Positions 48,809-59,817 are shown, counted from the stretch's first letter. The stretch is DNA of 64,000 bases from Psoroptes ovis (GCA_002943765.1 PQWQ01000005.1:1984001-2048000); one strand, 5' to 3'. Notes: a model not told the origin generated them from the letters alone. Numbers and translations: made by a program.

Positions 48809-49073
48809 GTTGATAATTGAATTAATATTTGAATCGTTATATAAAACGATTCGAAAAACGAATTTAAATTATTATTAGAAATTTTAATTATTTTTTATTT
48901 TTTGATTTGAAAAATTAATAAATTGTTATTGATAAACTAGTGCATCAATTACCCCCGAACGTTACTTTATATGGTGGCAGACTATCCACGTATTAATTGA
49001 GTGCATTTTTATTTATCAACAATTGTTATTATTAATTCATTGTCAAATCAAAATTATTACTATTACTCAAAAA
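48809..49073 (+). other. Possible gypsy LTR end, primer site and gag leader
   Basis: AT-rich DNA between the env-like stop and the gag start. TGGTGGCAGAC at 48972-48982 resembles a tRNA primer-binding site and is well placed for a gag starting at 49074, so an LTR may end at about 48971. I could not find its left border or a second copy in the window. Confidence 0.4.
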
Positions 49074-49795
49074 ATGGCTTCTGAAAATAGTGCACAAAAT
49101 AATAATGTGCTAAATAATATTTTGCCAAATAATGCTGTGCAAAACAATAATTCAGTTGACAGTGTAAAAGCTCGACCGATGGAACGAGATGAAGATATTT
49201 TTGAATACATCAAATACTTCCAAAAAGTATCAAAAATAAATAATTGGTCTGATCAGCTTATGGCACAAATGTTCGAAATTAATCTTCCGAATAAATCTCG
49301 AGAATTACAATTCGTATCAAAATTGCCAGCTGCAATCCAAGACTCATTCAAAAAATTCCTTCATGCCATCGAAGAAGCAAATAAAGAAAAAAGAAACGTG
49401 CACATTCAAGAATTATGGTTCTTGACACGTAAGAACAATGAAGCATTGAATGGTTTGGCTGCAAGAGCAACAGATCTCATTGAAAAGTGTTATCCAACTT
49501 TTACGCCTGAAAATCAAGCATTATTAGTTCGAAATGCATTTATTCGAGGTTTGGAACCATCGTTGAGACAACACATTTGGAAAGTGATCGATTTGCCAGA
49601 TACTGTTGATGGTATTATAAAAATCGTTGAAGCTATAGAAAGAACAGAAAGCCTTGATGAAAAAAAACAAGGAAAAAATTTGAATATTCTCAAATTCGAT
49701 AAATGTCGATATTGTAATCGAACAAATCATGAATTGAACGATTGTTTCTTCAAAAATAATAATTCGAACAACAAAAATAAGTTTGAAAAAAATAT
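49074..49795 (+). pseudogene. Ty3/gypsy gag, truncated
   Basis: ATG at 49074 starts an Asn-rich leader (MASENSAQ). A capsid-like helical domain follows (DIFEYIKYFQKVS, TFTPENQALLVRNAFIRGLEP) and then a CCHC zinc knuckle (CRYCNRTNHELNDC) near residue 210. Shortly after the knuckle the sequence passes into Merlin copy 2 at about 49794, so the protease and everything after are missing. The retained frame has no internal stop, which makes the truncation look recent. The protein would assemble the virus-like particle and bind RNA. Confidence 0.75.
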
Positions 49796-51204
49796 TTGTG
49801 TGTATATGTGTACTAGTATGTTTTTACCGATAGGCTATAAGTTATCGTTCGATTGTCTGTTTGCAAGATAAGCATGCACGCTCCTGATAAGACCATATCA
49901 CACGATTATCAATCTATGATTATCAATAAGTTAGATAAAGACACCAGTGATTTTTGTATATAAACCCTTTTGAATTTCCAATGAACATACACATTTGAAT
50001 ATTTGTCATAATTAAATTTTTTTTTATTGTTCACAACATGAATCGGATTTGCCAACAACTGAAGAAGACGCCGTCGCATTCTTGCAAGAGCACAATATAT
50101 TGCCCCGGACGTACAGATGTACAAATGGTCATGATATGAAGATTTATTTTGGTGTCCGAAGATTGGAACATGCGTGAAATATGCACGCTGCACATGGTGA
50201 GTAAAAGCATTATCTTTAATTATTAATTATTATTACTAATTACTTATTATTATTACAGGCATCAAGGATAAACAGGAAGATTGGTGGCCCGGGACGTATT
50301 GTGGAGATAGACGAAAGTCAATTCAGCAAAAGGAAGAATAACCAGGGCCGAGTATTTTCCCCACAGTGGGTGTTTGGTGGCATATGTAGGGAGACGAAGG
50401 AAGCGTTCATCGTTAGGGTGCCAGATAGAAGTGGCCCCACACTTCTTCAAAAAATTGTGGAGAACATCGCGGAATGGTACCACTATCTATTCAGATAGTT
50501 GGCGAGCGTACCAGACCGATGAGATTATTGCCATGGGATTTAATCATATGAGGGTGAATCACCGCTACAATTTTATCGATCCAAAATCGGTTGTTCACAC
50601 TCAAAATATTGAACGAATGTGGGGCAGTGTAAAGTTGCGGAACAAGAAACAAAGAGGGACAGCCCGACAACATTTGGATTCGTATTTAGCAGAATTTTCA
50701 TGGCGGCAGGATCAGAAAAATGCAAAAAAGGATCCATCCATTGCAATGCTAAACTCTATTGCGTTCCATTTTCCACCATCAAAATCACCATCTGGACCAT
50801 CAGATAGTTGGCGAGGGTACCAGACTGATGAAATTACTGCCAGGGGATTTAATCATATGAAGGTGAATCACCGGTATAATTTTGTTGATCCAGAAACGGG
50901 TGTTCACACTCAAAATATTGAACGAATGTGGGGCAGTGCGAAATGGAGGAACAAAGTACAGCGAGGGACTGCCAGACAGCATTTAGATTCATATTTGACT
51001 GAATTTATTTGGCGTAAAGATCAGGAAAATGCTAACCGAAATTTGTTTGAGGCTATGTTAGAAGCGATTTCCTTTCATTTTCCAACATCATCATCATTAT
51101 CACGACGATCACCATCACAATAATCATCATAATAATCATAATCATTTTTACTTAACATGTTCAAAATAAAACATAACTAAATTTTTCATTAACTTTCAAA
51201 CCAA
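49794..51204 (+). mobile_element. Merlin-like DNA transposon, copy 2
   Basis: Same family and orientation as 45228-46866. Relative to copy 1 it lacks about 180 bp of the first transposase exon (around 50160). It interrupts a gypsy gag gene. The 3' flank differs from that of copy 1. Confidence 0.7.
50038..51123 (+). pseudogene. Merlin-like transposase, copy 2, internally deleted
   Basis: The start region (50038) and the 62-bp intron (50197-50258) are conserved, but exon 1 lacks the Cys-containing middle present in copy 1. Exon 2 holds EIDES, and one extra base near 50474 shifts the frame before IYSDSWR. From there 50374-51123 is open through both C-terminal repeat units (SDSWRAY at about 50492, SDSWRGY at 50801; NIERMW in both). 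The catalytic Asp-Asp-Glu residues are present but spread over two frames. It is inactive as read. Confidence 0.75.
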
Positions 51205-51407
51205 CCTTCTGACAAAGTGTATCGCCATCACTACAGTACCACATTTATTTACATATTCTTACATAATAACATGTTACATGTGCACAAAATCAACCACTCA
51301 AAAAAAAACTATCATTATCAAACCAAACGACAACATTCCACCACAAAATTTTCGAAATTTCGACTAGTTTCAATTCCTTTTCCTTTGTTCATAAACGACA
51401 TAAACAT

Positions 51408-51541
51408 TGTTGTAAATAGTGGATTGCTTAGTGCAAACATATGTTAAAATAGCCATATCATTATTGTGTGTAAATAGCCTACTCTAAAATCATATATAAG
51501 CAGACCACAATTTCAATAAAGTTTCACTGTCCATTTCAATA
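51408..51541 (+). repeat. Copia-1 5' LTR
   Basis: It begins TGTTGTAAATAG and ends TTTCAATA. It contains CATATATAAG, a likely TATA box, followed by CAATAAAG, a likely polyadenylation signal. Its last base directly precedes the primer-binding site. It ends in TA rather than the usual CA; the end is set by the target duplication and primer site. Confidence 0.9.
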
Positions 51542-51552
51542 TGGTAGCAGAG
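51542..51552 (+). promoter_or_regulatory. Copia-1 primer-binding site (initiator tRNA-Met)
   Basis: TGGTAGCAGAG is complementary to the 3' end, including CCA, of animal initiator tRNA-Met. It directly follows the 5' LTR. The same 11 bases are used by Copia-2. Confidence 0.85.
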
Positions 51553-51765
51553 CTCATCAAGTTTTGACACTCTGGCTAAATTTTGACCTGTGATTTGCTG
51601 TGTGCAAAAAAAATTTTAATTTTGTGATTTCGATAGGTATTTCTGCTGTGTGCAGGTTTAATTATTGTGCTATTTGTAAATTTGTGATTTATTTGTACTG
51701 CGAAATTCTTACCAACTTTAATTTTGTGAAATTATTAATTTGGTTCAAACATCATTTTGTGATCT

Positions 51766-54700
51766 ATGATAACGAGACAACAATCTAAAGAAATGAGTGC
51801 TGATTTGCAAACGGTTTTGGCTACGCTCATGGAGCAATTGAAAATTAACAACGATGAATCGAAATTGGAAAAAATGCGTAATTGTCCCATGTCCAACGTC
51901 CCTATTTTGGATGGTTCAAATTTTGAAGAATGGAAATCCCGAATCGATCAATGGGCCAGCATATCTGGATTTAAAGATTACTTGAAAATGACTGAAATAT
52001 CTGGCGAGAATGAGTATATAGAAGTATTGAAATCTAAATTGTTATCGACGATGAAAATAGAGATCATCCAGACTGTAGAAGACCTTAAAATACCATCTGA
52101 AATAATTAAAAGTCTCGAAAAAGCTTTCAGCATCAATCCCGAAAAGAAAAGAGTTAAATTACTAATCGAACTTGGCGAAATGAAGTATCAACCTGATGAT
52201 TCTGGCATAATTGGTTTTAACAAATTCATCCTCGATTTCAATGGAAAAGTGTCTGGTGCTAAACGAGCTGGAGCAGTATTAGATGAGCCATATTTGATAT
52301 CGATTTTCCTGAAAGCGCTTCCTGATGATTTTGAATGTATTAAGAACATTGTATGGTATTCTAATGGCTCAAACAACACGCTGGATTTTGTGCAAGAAAA
52401 AGCACGTGAACGACAACAACGAATTGCTGAAGAAAAATCGCGCCAAATTGGTCAACACAATGCTTTCTTCACACATAAAAAGAGCATGGTATGTTATCGG
52501 TGTGGAGAAACTGGTCACGTGAAACGAATGTGCAATAAAAATATTGTTATCAACCAACGATCAAAGTGCTATGCCTGCGGGGGTGTAGGTCATAAAGCAG
52601 AAATATGTCCCAGCAAGAGAAATATTGTTCGACGAAATCAATTTTCAACTAATGTGCAAGCAAATAATCAGCAACGACCTTCAACTAACAATCGACTTGG
52701 CAACAACAATGCTTTTAATGTGAACATTGAATGTGACAATTTTAGCCTTGAAAACACTTCTGATAATTCAAATGATAACAATAAAAATACTTCTTCATAT
52801 TATGTTGACAGTGCATGTTCTGATCATTTCGTTGGAGATAAAAATAATCTTAAGAATGTTCGAGCAAACAATGCTTGGGTACTGACAGCCAATGGTGAAA
52901 GGTGTCAGGTACCATTTATTGGTGATGCAACAATTGAAACAAATTCTGGATATCGTATGAACCTTCGTAATGTTGGCTATGTTCCTGGCTTTAACAATTT
53001 GATATCTGTTGCTCATGCCTGTGACGATAAAAATGTATTGATATTTAATGACAAAGAATGCTTATTCATCGATAGTAATAAACTTGATTTAAATGTGGAT
53101 CCATCATCAATAAAAATGAAAGCTCCGAGAATCGGAAATTCCTATATTATTGAATCGATTAATGCTAAGAATGCATTCGCTGCAACAACCGATAAAATAA
53201 GAGAATGGCATAGTAAATGGGGTCACCCTGGTGTCCAGAAGTTATCGAGATTGATAGGGTGCTCATCTAACATCAAATTAAATTGCGAATATTGTCATTT
53301 GGCCAAAGATGTAAATACAAGTCATCCATCCCTTAATGAGATCTACAAACCGATGGAAAGAATCAGTGCAGATTTAATGGATATAAAGGACCATTTAGGT
53401 CAAATGGAAAATCATAGTGGTTACCGATACATATTGCACATGGTAGAGCATCATTCATCTTATGGTGCAGTCTATTTTATGAAAACTAAAAGCGAATCTA
53501 CCAAATTTGTCATCGAGTTTATTGACTATTCTGAAAGACAAACCGGTCAGAAATTGAAACAATTTTATTCTGATAATGGTAAAGAGTTCGACAATTATCC
53601 TCTTCGAACATTTCTCAAACAACGTGGTATTATGTTTCTGACATCGACTCCGCATGTTCCCCAACAGAATGGCAGAATCGAGCGCAGAAATCGTACAATA
53701 ATAGAATGTGCTCGAACCATGTTATTAGAATCGAAATTATCTGTTGACTATTGGGACCTGGCAGTGGCAACAGCGAATTATCTGATAAATCGATGGGTTA
53801 CGAAAGGCGGAATAGTGCCAGTTGAAAGATTTTTAAATACTAGTGCTAAAAATGATCATCTTAAAAGATTTGGATGTCTCGCTTATTGGAAAAAGCCTGA
53901 CATAATGAAGAAAAGTAAATTCGATCCAGTTTCAGTATCAGTTGTGTTGGTCGGTTATACTGAAACTCCTAAAAACTATTTAGTTCTGGATCCCAGAACT
54001 GGTAATGTGTTTAAATCATGCAACGTAACATTTGATGAGACTAAAAATGGCTATCCCACAATTATGCAAAATCGTGAGATCAATGAAAAATCAATTACTA
54101 AACTGGCAGCTGCAGTATCGAGAAGTGGCTCAAATCAGTCTGAAAATATTGACATGATGGAGAGTGATCCAAAAAACTATCAACAAGCTATCGACTCCCC
54201 TTTCAGCGATCAGTGGAAAGAAGCGATGAATAAAGAAATCAATGACCTGATCCAGAAGGGTGTCTTCTGTGAAGTGGATCAGGTCAATAGAAAACCACTG
54301 TCAACCAAGTGGGTATTTAAGAAGAAAAGTGATGGGAGATTCAAAGCCAGAATCGTGGTGCGGGGCTTTGAACAACCTGGTTCACAGAACAACTATGCTC
54401 CCACATTAAATATATCGATACTGAAGACATTCTTAACTTTGGCATTGACATTGAAGCTTACCATAAAGCAATTTGATATAAGTACGGCTTTTCTTAATTC
54501 AAAATTAGAAAAGGAAATTTATGTAACACCACCGGACGGTATTGATGCCCGTTATTGGAAGCTAAATAAGGCTTTGTATGGGCTCAAAGAAGCTCCTCGT
54601 GCTTGGTACCAAACATTGCACGATTATTTGGTTAATGATCTAAAATTTAAATGTTCGTATACGGAGCAATGTTTATTCGTGACTGACCAAATTATGATTG

Positions 54701-55626
54701 CAGTATACGTTGACGATATTATCATAGCTGCAGATTCGTTGACAACGGCTGATAAGTTTATTAATGACATGAAAAAGAAATTTGAGATTCATGATTACAG
54801 TGATTGCTCAAAGTACCTTGGTTTACAAATTGAAACTTATGATAATGAGATCACCATTGGACAAACAGAATATATCGATGATGTATTAGAACGCTTTGGC
54901 ATGGTTGATTGCAATCCAGTAGTAACGCCGATGGACGCGTTTGAAGATTTCTCGACGTACGATAAAAATGATCGCCCAGTTAAAGAATTACTAGGATGTT
55001 TGAACTATATTGCGACCAGGACCAGGCCGGATATATCGATATGTGTTTCACATCTAGGTTCTTATGCTGATCATCCATCGGAATATCTGTGGAAAGCTTG
55101 TAAGAGAGTCCTCAGATATTTGAAAGGTACGAAGCATCGAAAGTTAAAACTCCTACCAGTTACAGATTGGGTATTGAATACATTCACCGACGCGAGCTTC
55201 AGATCGGACGCAGATTCAAGAGCAACGAGCGGATCTATAATCTTCCTAGATCAGACCCCAGTCTACTGGTCGTCTAAAAAGCAAACAAGGCTGACGCACT
55301 CAACTTGTGAAGCTGAGCTCGTCGCAGCATTGGACGGATGGAAGCATACCGAACCGATTAGACAGCTATTACAAGAATTGAATATTGCATCGAACATCAA
55401 GTTGCATATTGATAGCTCAGCAGCAGCGGCAATAATAGAAACGAACTCATTTAAAAAGTCAAAGTATTTTGATTATGATATGAAATTATTGCTTTCCAAA
55501 ATGAGCCAAGAGAATCCTATATCAGTGGTAAAAGTTGCTACTGGAGAACAACTAGCTGATTCATTGACCAAGCCACTTACCATCCAGAAATCAAAACCAC
55601 TAATGGACAAAGTATTCAAATGCTGA
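51766..55626 (+). CDS. Copia-1 gag-pol polyprotein
   Basis: A single frame of 1286 codons, the full Copia order in one ORF. The Gag region (NFEEWKSRIDQWA) is followed by two CCHC knuckles starting at residues 243 (CYRCGETGHVKRMC) and 268. Protease has YVDSACSDH (Asp 348), with Ala-Cys where Gly-Ala is usual. The GAG-pre-integrase zinc region reads WHSKWGHPGVQKL ... CEYC. Integrase has Asp 536, Asp 603 (YSDNGKEF) and Glu 639 (QQNGRIER), the expected D-D-35-E spacing. RT has YVDD at 981, and RNase H starts at TDAS (1142) and ends LADSLTKPL. ATG at 51766 is 214 bp after the primer site. No stop or frameshift is seen, so it may be active. Gag is presumably released by proteolysis because no separate frame exists. 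Confidence 0.95.
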   Translation: MITRQQSKEMSADLQTVLATLMEQLKINNDESKLEKMRNCPMSNVPILDGSNFEEWKSRIDQWASISGFKDYLKMTEISGENEYIEVLKSKLLSTMKIEIIQTVEDLKIPSEIIKSLEKAFSINPEKKRVKLLIELGEMKYQPDDSGIIGFNKFILDFNGKVSGAKRAGAVLDEPYLISIFLKALPDDFECIKNIVWYSNGSNNTLDFVQEKARERQQRIAEEKSRQIGQHNAFFTHKKSMVCYRCGETGHVKRMCNKNIVINQRSKCYACGGVGHKAEICPSKRNIVRRNQFSTNVQANNQQRPSTNNRLGNNNAFNVNIECDNFSLENTSDNSNDNNKNTSSYYVDSACSDHFVGDKNNLKNVRANNAWVLTANGERCQVPFIGDATIETNSGYRMNLRNVGYVPGFNNLISVAHACDDKNVLIFNDKECLFIDSNKLDLNVDPSSIKMKAPRIGNSYIIESINAKNAFAATTDKIREWHSKWGHPGVQKLSRLIGCSSNIKLNCEYCHLAKDVNTSHPSLNEIYKPMERISADLMDIKDHLGQMENHSGYRYILHMVEHHSSYGAVYFMKTKSESTKFVIEFIDYSERQTGQKLKQFYSDNGKEFDNYPLRTFLKQRGIMFLTSTPHVPQQNGRIERRNRTIIECARTMLLESKLSVDYWDLAVATANYLINRWVTKGGIVPVERFLNTSAKNDHLKRFGCLAYWKKPDIMKKSKFDPVSVSVVLVGYTETPKNYLVLDPRTGNVFKSCNVTFDETKNGYPTIMQNREINEKSITKLAAAVSRSGSNQSENIDMMESDPKNYQQAIDSPFSDQWKEAMNKEINDLIQKGVFCEVDQVNRKPLSTKWVFKKKSDGRFKARIVVRGFEQPGSQNNYAPTLNISILKTFLTLALTLKLTIKQFDISTAFLNSKLEKEIYVTPPDGIDARYWKLNKALYGLKEAPRAWYQTLHDYLVNDLKFKCSYTEQCLFVTDQIMIAVYVDDIIIAADSLTTADKFINDMKKKFEIHDYSDCSKYLGLQIETYDNEITIGQTEYIDDVLERFGMVDCNPVVTPMDAFEDFSTYDKNDRPVKELLGCLNYIATRTRPDISICVSHLGSYADHPSEYLWKACKRVLRYLKGTKHRKLKLLPVTDWVLNTFTDASFRSDADSRATSGSIIFLDQTPVYWSSKKQTRLTHSTCEAELVAALDGWKHTEPIRQLLQELNIASNIKLHIDSSAAAAIIETNSFKKSKYFDYDMKLLLSKMSQENPISVVKVATGEQLADSLTKPLTIQKSKPLMDKVFKC

Positions 55627-55639
55627 TTTCATCATTCAT

Positions 55640-55762
55640 TGTTAGAAAATAAATATATTTTATTTAAAATAACAGCAATAATAATCAAAGTATATATTTT
55701 TAATTAATGTAAAGTAAAGTATTTATATATTAATAAATACTAATTAAATTTATAATTCCACA
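55640..55762 (-). repeat. Copia-2 3' LTR
   Basis: On the + strand it reads TGTTAGAAAATA ... ATAATTCCACA. On the element's own strand it starts TGTGG and ends AACA, the canonical TG...CA. The purine tract AAAAAGGATGGGAATA just inside it (55763-55780, minus) is the probable polypurine primer. Confidence 0.9.
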
Positions 55763-55778
55763 TATTCCCATCCTTTTT

Positions 55779-58700
55779 TTATTCATCGATCATATATTTA
55801 GATATCATTTTATCTATTATCGGTTTGAACAATATTTTGGTAAACAAATCACCTAATTGATGATTGGTGTCAATATACTCAATTGAGTATATTTTTTCGC
55901 TCCTGAATACCTCGATAAATTTTTTTATTTCTATGTCGAAATATCTCGATTTTTTCATTATTTCCTGCTCATTTAATATTTTTATTGCCGATTGGTTATC
56001 GCATAAGAACTTAATCTTATACTCGTAATCTATAAATTGAAATATTTGTTCGATAAATAAGGCCATTTTATATCCAGTAATTACTGCTGATAGTTCACTT
56101 TCACAACTTGACGTTGCGATTCTGGATTGTTTCGAACTTTTTGTTAATAAAATACATTCTCCGCATGTTATGATGATTCCACTTGTTGAATGTCTTGATT
56201 TTCCTTGTGCAAATGATGCGTCTGTATAGACTCTAATATAATTATCGAATTTTCCAATTTTCAGGGATTTGTTAATTGAACCTGACAAATACCGCAGTAC
56301 TTGTTTACAAGCTTTGAAGAGACTTGCAGTTGGTTTTTTTGAAAACCTTGATATCCAATTTACTGCAAACAATATATCTGGTCTTGTTCGTAACGCCACA
56401 TATAGTAAAGATCCAATTATTTGTTGGATTGGCAAATTTTCATTTATTGGTTCATTATCATCTTGTTCATAAAGAGATGACATTGGTAACGTTGTAGATT
56501 TGCAATTTTTCATATGATAGTCATCTAATAGTTTTTTGATATATTTTGTTTGATTTAAGATGAAATATCGACCTTTGTCGATGATGTTAATACCAAGATA
56601 ATCACTTATTTGTCCGATGTCTGAGACTTCAAATTTTTGTTCAAGATCATTAATGATTTTATTTATTGTGTTATCATCTGGAGCGACGATAAGTATGTCA
56701 TCGACGTATATTAAAATCAAAATTTTATTTTTACGAAATAGACATTTGTCAGTGATACATTTTTTAAATCCTATTTCTTGTAGGTACGATGAAATTGTCT
56801 TATACCACTGTAAGGCGCTTTGTTTCAATCCATACAAAGCTTTGTTTAATTTAAATTGACCATCACCATTAAAACCTGGTGGTATGTTTACATATATATC
56901 TTCATTCAACTCAGCATTTAAATATGCTGTTTTTATGTCTAACTGTCTGATTTTGTAATCATATGTCTTTGCATAACCCAACACGAAATTTGTGAGACAG
57001 TTATCGGGTGTGGGTGACATTTTTTCGTTATAGTCAATACCTTGTTGCTGTGAATAGCCACAAGCAACTAATCTTGCTTTGTATTTGCCATTTCTTTTCT
57101 TTGTGAAAATCCATTTTGTTGGTACAACGGTTCGGTTACTATCATATTTAACTTCTTTAAATACGTTGTACTTTTTTAATTGGTCAATTTCAGTCTTGAT
57201 AGCCTTTTTCCAGTTTTCGCAATCAATTGATTTAATAGCTTCATTATAATTTTTTGGTATCGTATTCGATGAATTTTCACATTTATAGCCATATCGTTCT
57301 GGTGGTACACCTCTATTGGCACGTGTAAATACTCTGGGAGAAAAATTATCCCCACTATCTGATGATTGTTCATCATCTAATTCAATATTATAATCATCAT
57401 CATTTTGATTTTCATTTTCAATGTGATTATCGTCATCATAATTCTCATTATCAACATTATTATGATTGTCATCATTTTCATTATTATCATGATTGACATC
57501 TGAATTATCATTACTAATATTGATGTTCTCATTATTTGCTGTACTGGGCACATTTGGTAAATCATTTGAAACAAAAAAATGATTCGATGATGATAATTCA
57601 TCATTATTTGGTATTTTAAAATAATATTCATTTTCATTAAATTTTACATTATTAGTGATGATAATTTTCATTTTTGTAGGGTCCCATAATTTATAATTTT
57701 TTGTTGTCTCGGTATAACCCAAGAACATCAATTTTTTAGCTGTTTTTTCAAATTTTGATCTAAATTGGTGTTGTTGATGATAATATGCAATACAACCAAA
57801 CGTTTTTAAATGATGATAACTGGGTTTTTTGTTAAATATTTTTTCAAATGGTGATATCTTATCATCTCTAACCCAAATGTTTATTAAGTAAATGGCTGTA
57901 TCCATAGTGTTAGCCCAAAGTTTATGTGAAACTTTTGCTGCATTCATCATAACTCGTACAGTTGTGAAAACGGTTCGATTTGTACGTTCAACTATGCCAT
58001 TTTGTTCGGGAGAATATGGAACAATTCTTTGATGTTCGATTCCTTTTTCAATACAATAATTCTTAAATTTTTTATTAATGAATTCGGTACCATTATCGGT
58101 CCGTATAATTTTGACCTTTTTTCCATAACATTTTTCTTTGTTGTCAATAAATTGAATCAATTCATCAGCAACTTCTGATTTGGATTTTACAGCGATTCCA
58201 AATATAAACCCTGAAAAATGATCTACAATGATAATAGCATATTTATTTCCTCCATAGGATAATATTGGGCTTTCCCATAGGTCTATATGCAAGAATTCAA
58301 AAGATTTTACATTATTGTAAATCATAGGTGTCTTATGAGGCATGGATGTTGATTTATTCAACATACACTCCTCACATTGGTCAAAATCAGCATTAATATT
58401 AGGCATAATTGATTTAATTCTTTTCAGAATTTTTTTTCCACAATGTCCAAGTCGATTGTGCCATAAGATTTTGTTTTCAGTGCACATATTGCTAATATTA
58501 TAATTATTATTATTGACATTGTTTTGATCCATTTTTTCTTTGATTGTCCATATTCCGTTTTTGTTCCATGCGACGGCAATGACTTGTTTATTTTTTAATA
58601 TCAAAGCCTTTTTTTCATAAAATTTAATTTTATATTTTTGTTTCAATAATTGGTATATTGAAATCAAATTGGAACTGAAATTCCCATATACGACGTTCGA

Positions 58701-59765
58701 TAGTTTCAATTTTTTATTATTTTTTAACTTAATTACATAATTTCCAATTTTTTGACCTCTTATTTTTTCGGTTCCTGCTGTTGAAAATATGTAATCAATA
58801 TCTTTTGCACCAGTGAGTTGATTTTTCACTATAATATGAGAGGTGCATCCTGAATCGAGAATCCATTCATTGTTTGGTAATTGTATATTCGTCAACAGAA
58901 TGTTTTTCATGTGTTGTTCTCGATAATTATTGTAGCTTTTGTTATTATTAAATTTATTTTTATTTTTCTTGAACCAGCAATCGTTCGCTGTATGTCCATT
59001 TTTTTTGCATATTGTGCATTTGAATTTTTTGAAATTTTTATTAAATTTTTGTGTAGTTTTCTTAACTACATCGTATGTTTCATATGCATCATTATTATTA
59101 CTGTTAGAATTCGTTGTAGCTGGTTTGATTCTCACTTTTTCGTCATATTCTATAAATTCATTTTTCAATGCATCGATTGTGCATATTGATTTTGATATTA
59201 AATTGTCAACCAGCGATTTGATTTTTTCATTTGATTTTAATATATGAATGATCATGATGCACTTGATTTTTTCGGTAAAATCTATCCAGTCTTTGTCGAA
59301 AGAGTCGAATTTGACCAGAATCTCTTCCAGCCATAATCGTAGGCTACCAGATACATACAAACAGCTGTAAATTTCGCTGTACTTGCGTACCGCCGTTGCT
59401 AATGTATCTTTGTGATCGATTGACATCAACTTCCAGAGTTGATATACCGTTTCACATTTTGCCACCACATCTAGTTTTGACGGTATGAATGTAGACTTCA
59501 GCATACCCAGTAATTTTTTCATTTGTTCATATTCTTCTCCATTGGTTGGAATTTCTTCCTCCAAGAATTTCGATTGACCACATGAGGCAAGTGCACAGGT
59601 TACTGTGTTACGCCATTCGATTAGGTTATCACCATTATACGATACTATTTTTGAAAACGCAAAGTTTTCAAATATTTCTGGTTTTTTTCTTTCGACTTCG
59701 ATATTAGTCAATCTACTATTCAAAGATGTGAATGCATCAGTGATTTGTTTGATTAATTCATCCAT
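55779..59765 (-). CDS. Copia-2 gag-pol polyprotein
   Basis: One uninterrupted frame of 1328 codons from ATG 59765. The Gag region is followed by a single CCHC knuckle at residue 250 (CTICKKNGHTANDC). Protease is WILDSGCTSH (Asp 304). The pre-integrase region reads LWHNRLGHCGKK ... CEEC. Integrase has Asp 495 (HIDLWES), Asp 557 (RTDNGTEF) and Glu 593 (NGIVERT). RT has YVDD at 1020, and RNase H runs from YTDASFAQG to LGDLFTKIL. An Asn/Asp-rich low-complexity linker between integrase and RT is encoded by AAT/GAT repeats. It is clearly a different lineage from Copia-1 (one knuckle against two, different protease motif). All catalytic residues are present and no break was seen, so it may be mobile. 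Confidence 0.95.
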   Translation of the reverse strand: MDELIKQITDAFTSLNSRLTNIEVERKKPEIFENFAFSKIVSYNGDNLIEWRNTVTCALASCGQSKFLEEEIPTNGEEYEQMKKLLGMLKSTFIPSKLDVVAKCETVYQLWKLMSIDHKDTLATAVRKYSEIYSCLYVSGSLRLWLEEILVKFDSFDKDWIDFTEKIKCIMIIHILKSNEKIKSLVDNLISKSICTIDALKNEFIEYDEKVRIKPATTNSNSNNNDAYETYDVVKKTTQKFNKNFKKFKCTICKKNGHTANDCWFKKNKNKFNNNKSYNNYREQHMKNILLTNIQLPNNEWILDSGCTSHIIVKNQLTGAKDIDYIFSTAGTEKIRGQKIGNYVIKLKNNKKLKLSNVVYGNFSSNLISIYQLLKQKYKIKFYEKKALILKNKQVIAVAWNKNGIWTIKEKMDQNNVNNNNYNISNMCTENKILWHNRLGHCGKKILKRIKSIMPNINADFDQCEECMLNKSTSMPHKTPMIYNNVKSFEFLHIDLWESPILSYGGNKYAIIIVDHFSGFIFGIAVKSKSEVADELIQFIDNKEKCYGKKVKIIRTDNGTEFINKKFKNYCIEKGIEHQRIVPYSPEQNGIVERTNRTVFTTVRVMMNAAKVSHKLWANTMDTAIYLINIWVRDDKISPFEKIFNKKPSYHHLKTFGCIAYYHQQHQFRSKFEKTAKKLMFLGYTETTKNYKLWDPTKMKIIITNNVKFNENEYYFKIPNNDELSSSNHFFVSNDLPNVPSTANNENINISNDNSDVNHDNNENDDNHNNVDNENYDDDNHIENENQNDDDYNIELDDEQSSDSGDNFSPRVFTRANRGVPPERYGYKCENSSNTIPKNYNEAIKSIDCENWKKAIKTEIDQLKKYNVFKEVKYDSNRTVVPTKWIFTKKRNGKYKARLVACGYSQQQGIDYNEKMSPTPDNCLTNFVLGYAKTYDYKIRQLDIKTAYLNAELNEDIYVNIPPGFNGDGQFKLNKALYGLKQSALQWYKTISSYLQEIGFKKCITDKCLFRKNKILILIYVDDILIVAPDDNTINKIINDLEQKFEVSDIGQISDYLGINIIDKGRYFILNQTKYIKKLLDDYHMKNCKSTTLPMSSLYEQDDNEPINENLPIQQIIGSLLYVALRTRPDILFAVNWISRFSKKPTASLFKACKQVLRYLSGSINKSLKIGKFDNYIRVYTDASFAQGKSRHSTSGIIITCGECILLTKSSKQSRIATSSCESELSAVITGYKMALFIEQIFQFIDYEYKIKFLCDNQSAIKILNEQEIMKKSRYFDIEIKKFIEVFRSEKIYSIEYIDTNHQLGDLFTKILFKPIIDKMISKYMIDE

Positions 59766-59803
59766 TTTTCGTTTTTCAAACTGGTAAATAGATCTTTTTA
59801 ACG

Positions 59804-59814
59804 CTCTGCTACCA
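59804..59814 (-). promoter_or_regulatory. Copia-2 primer-binding site (initiator tRNA-Met)
   Basis: The minus strand reads TGGTAGCAGAG, three bases inside the 5' LTR, as in Copia-1. Confidence 0.85.
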
Positions 59815-59817
59815 AAT

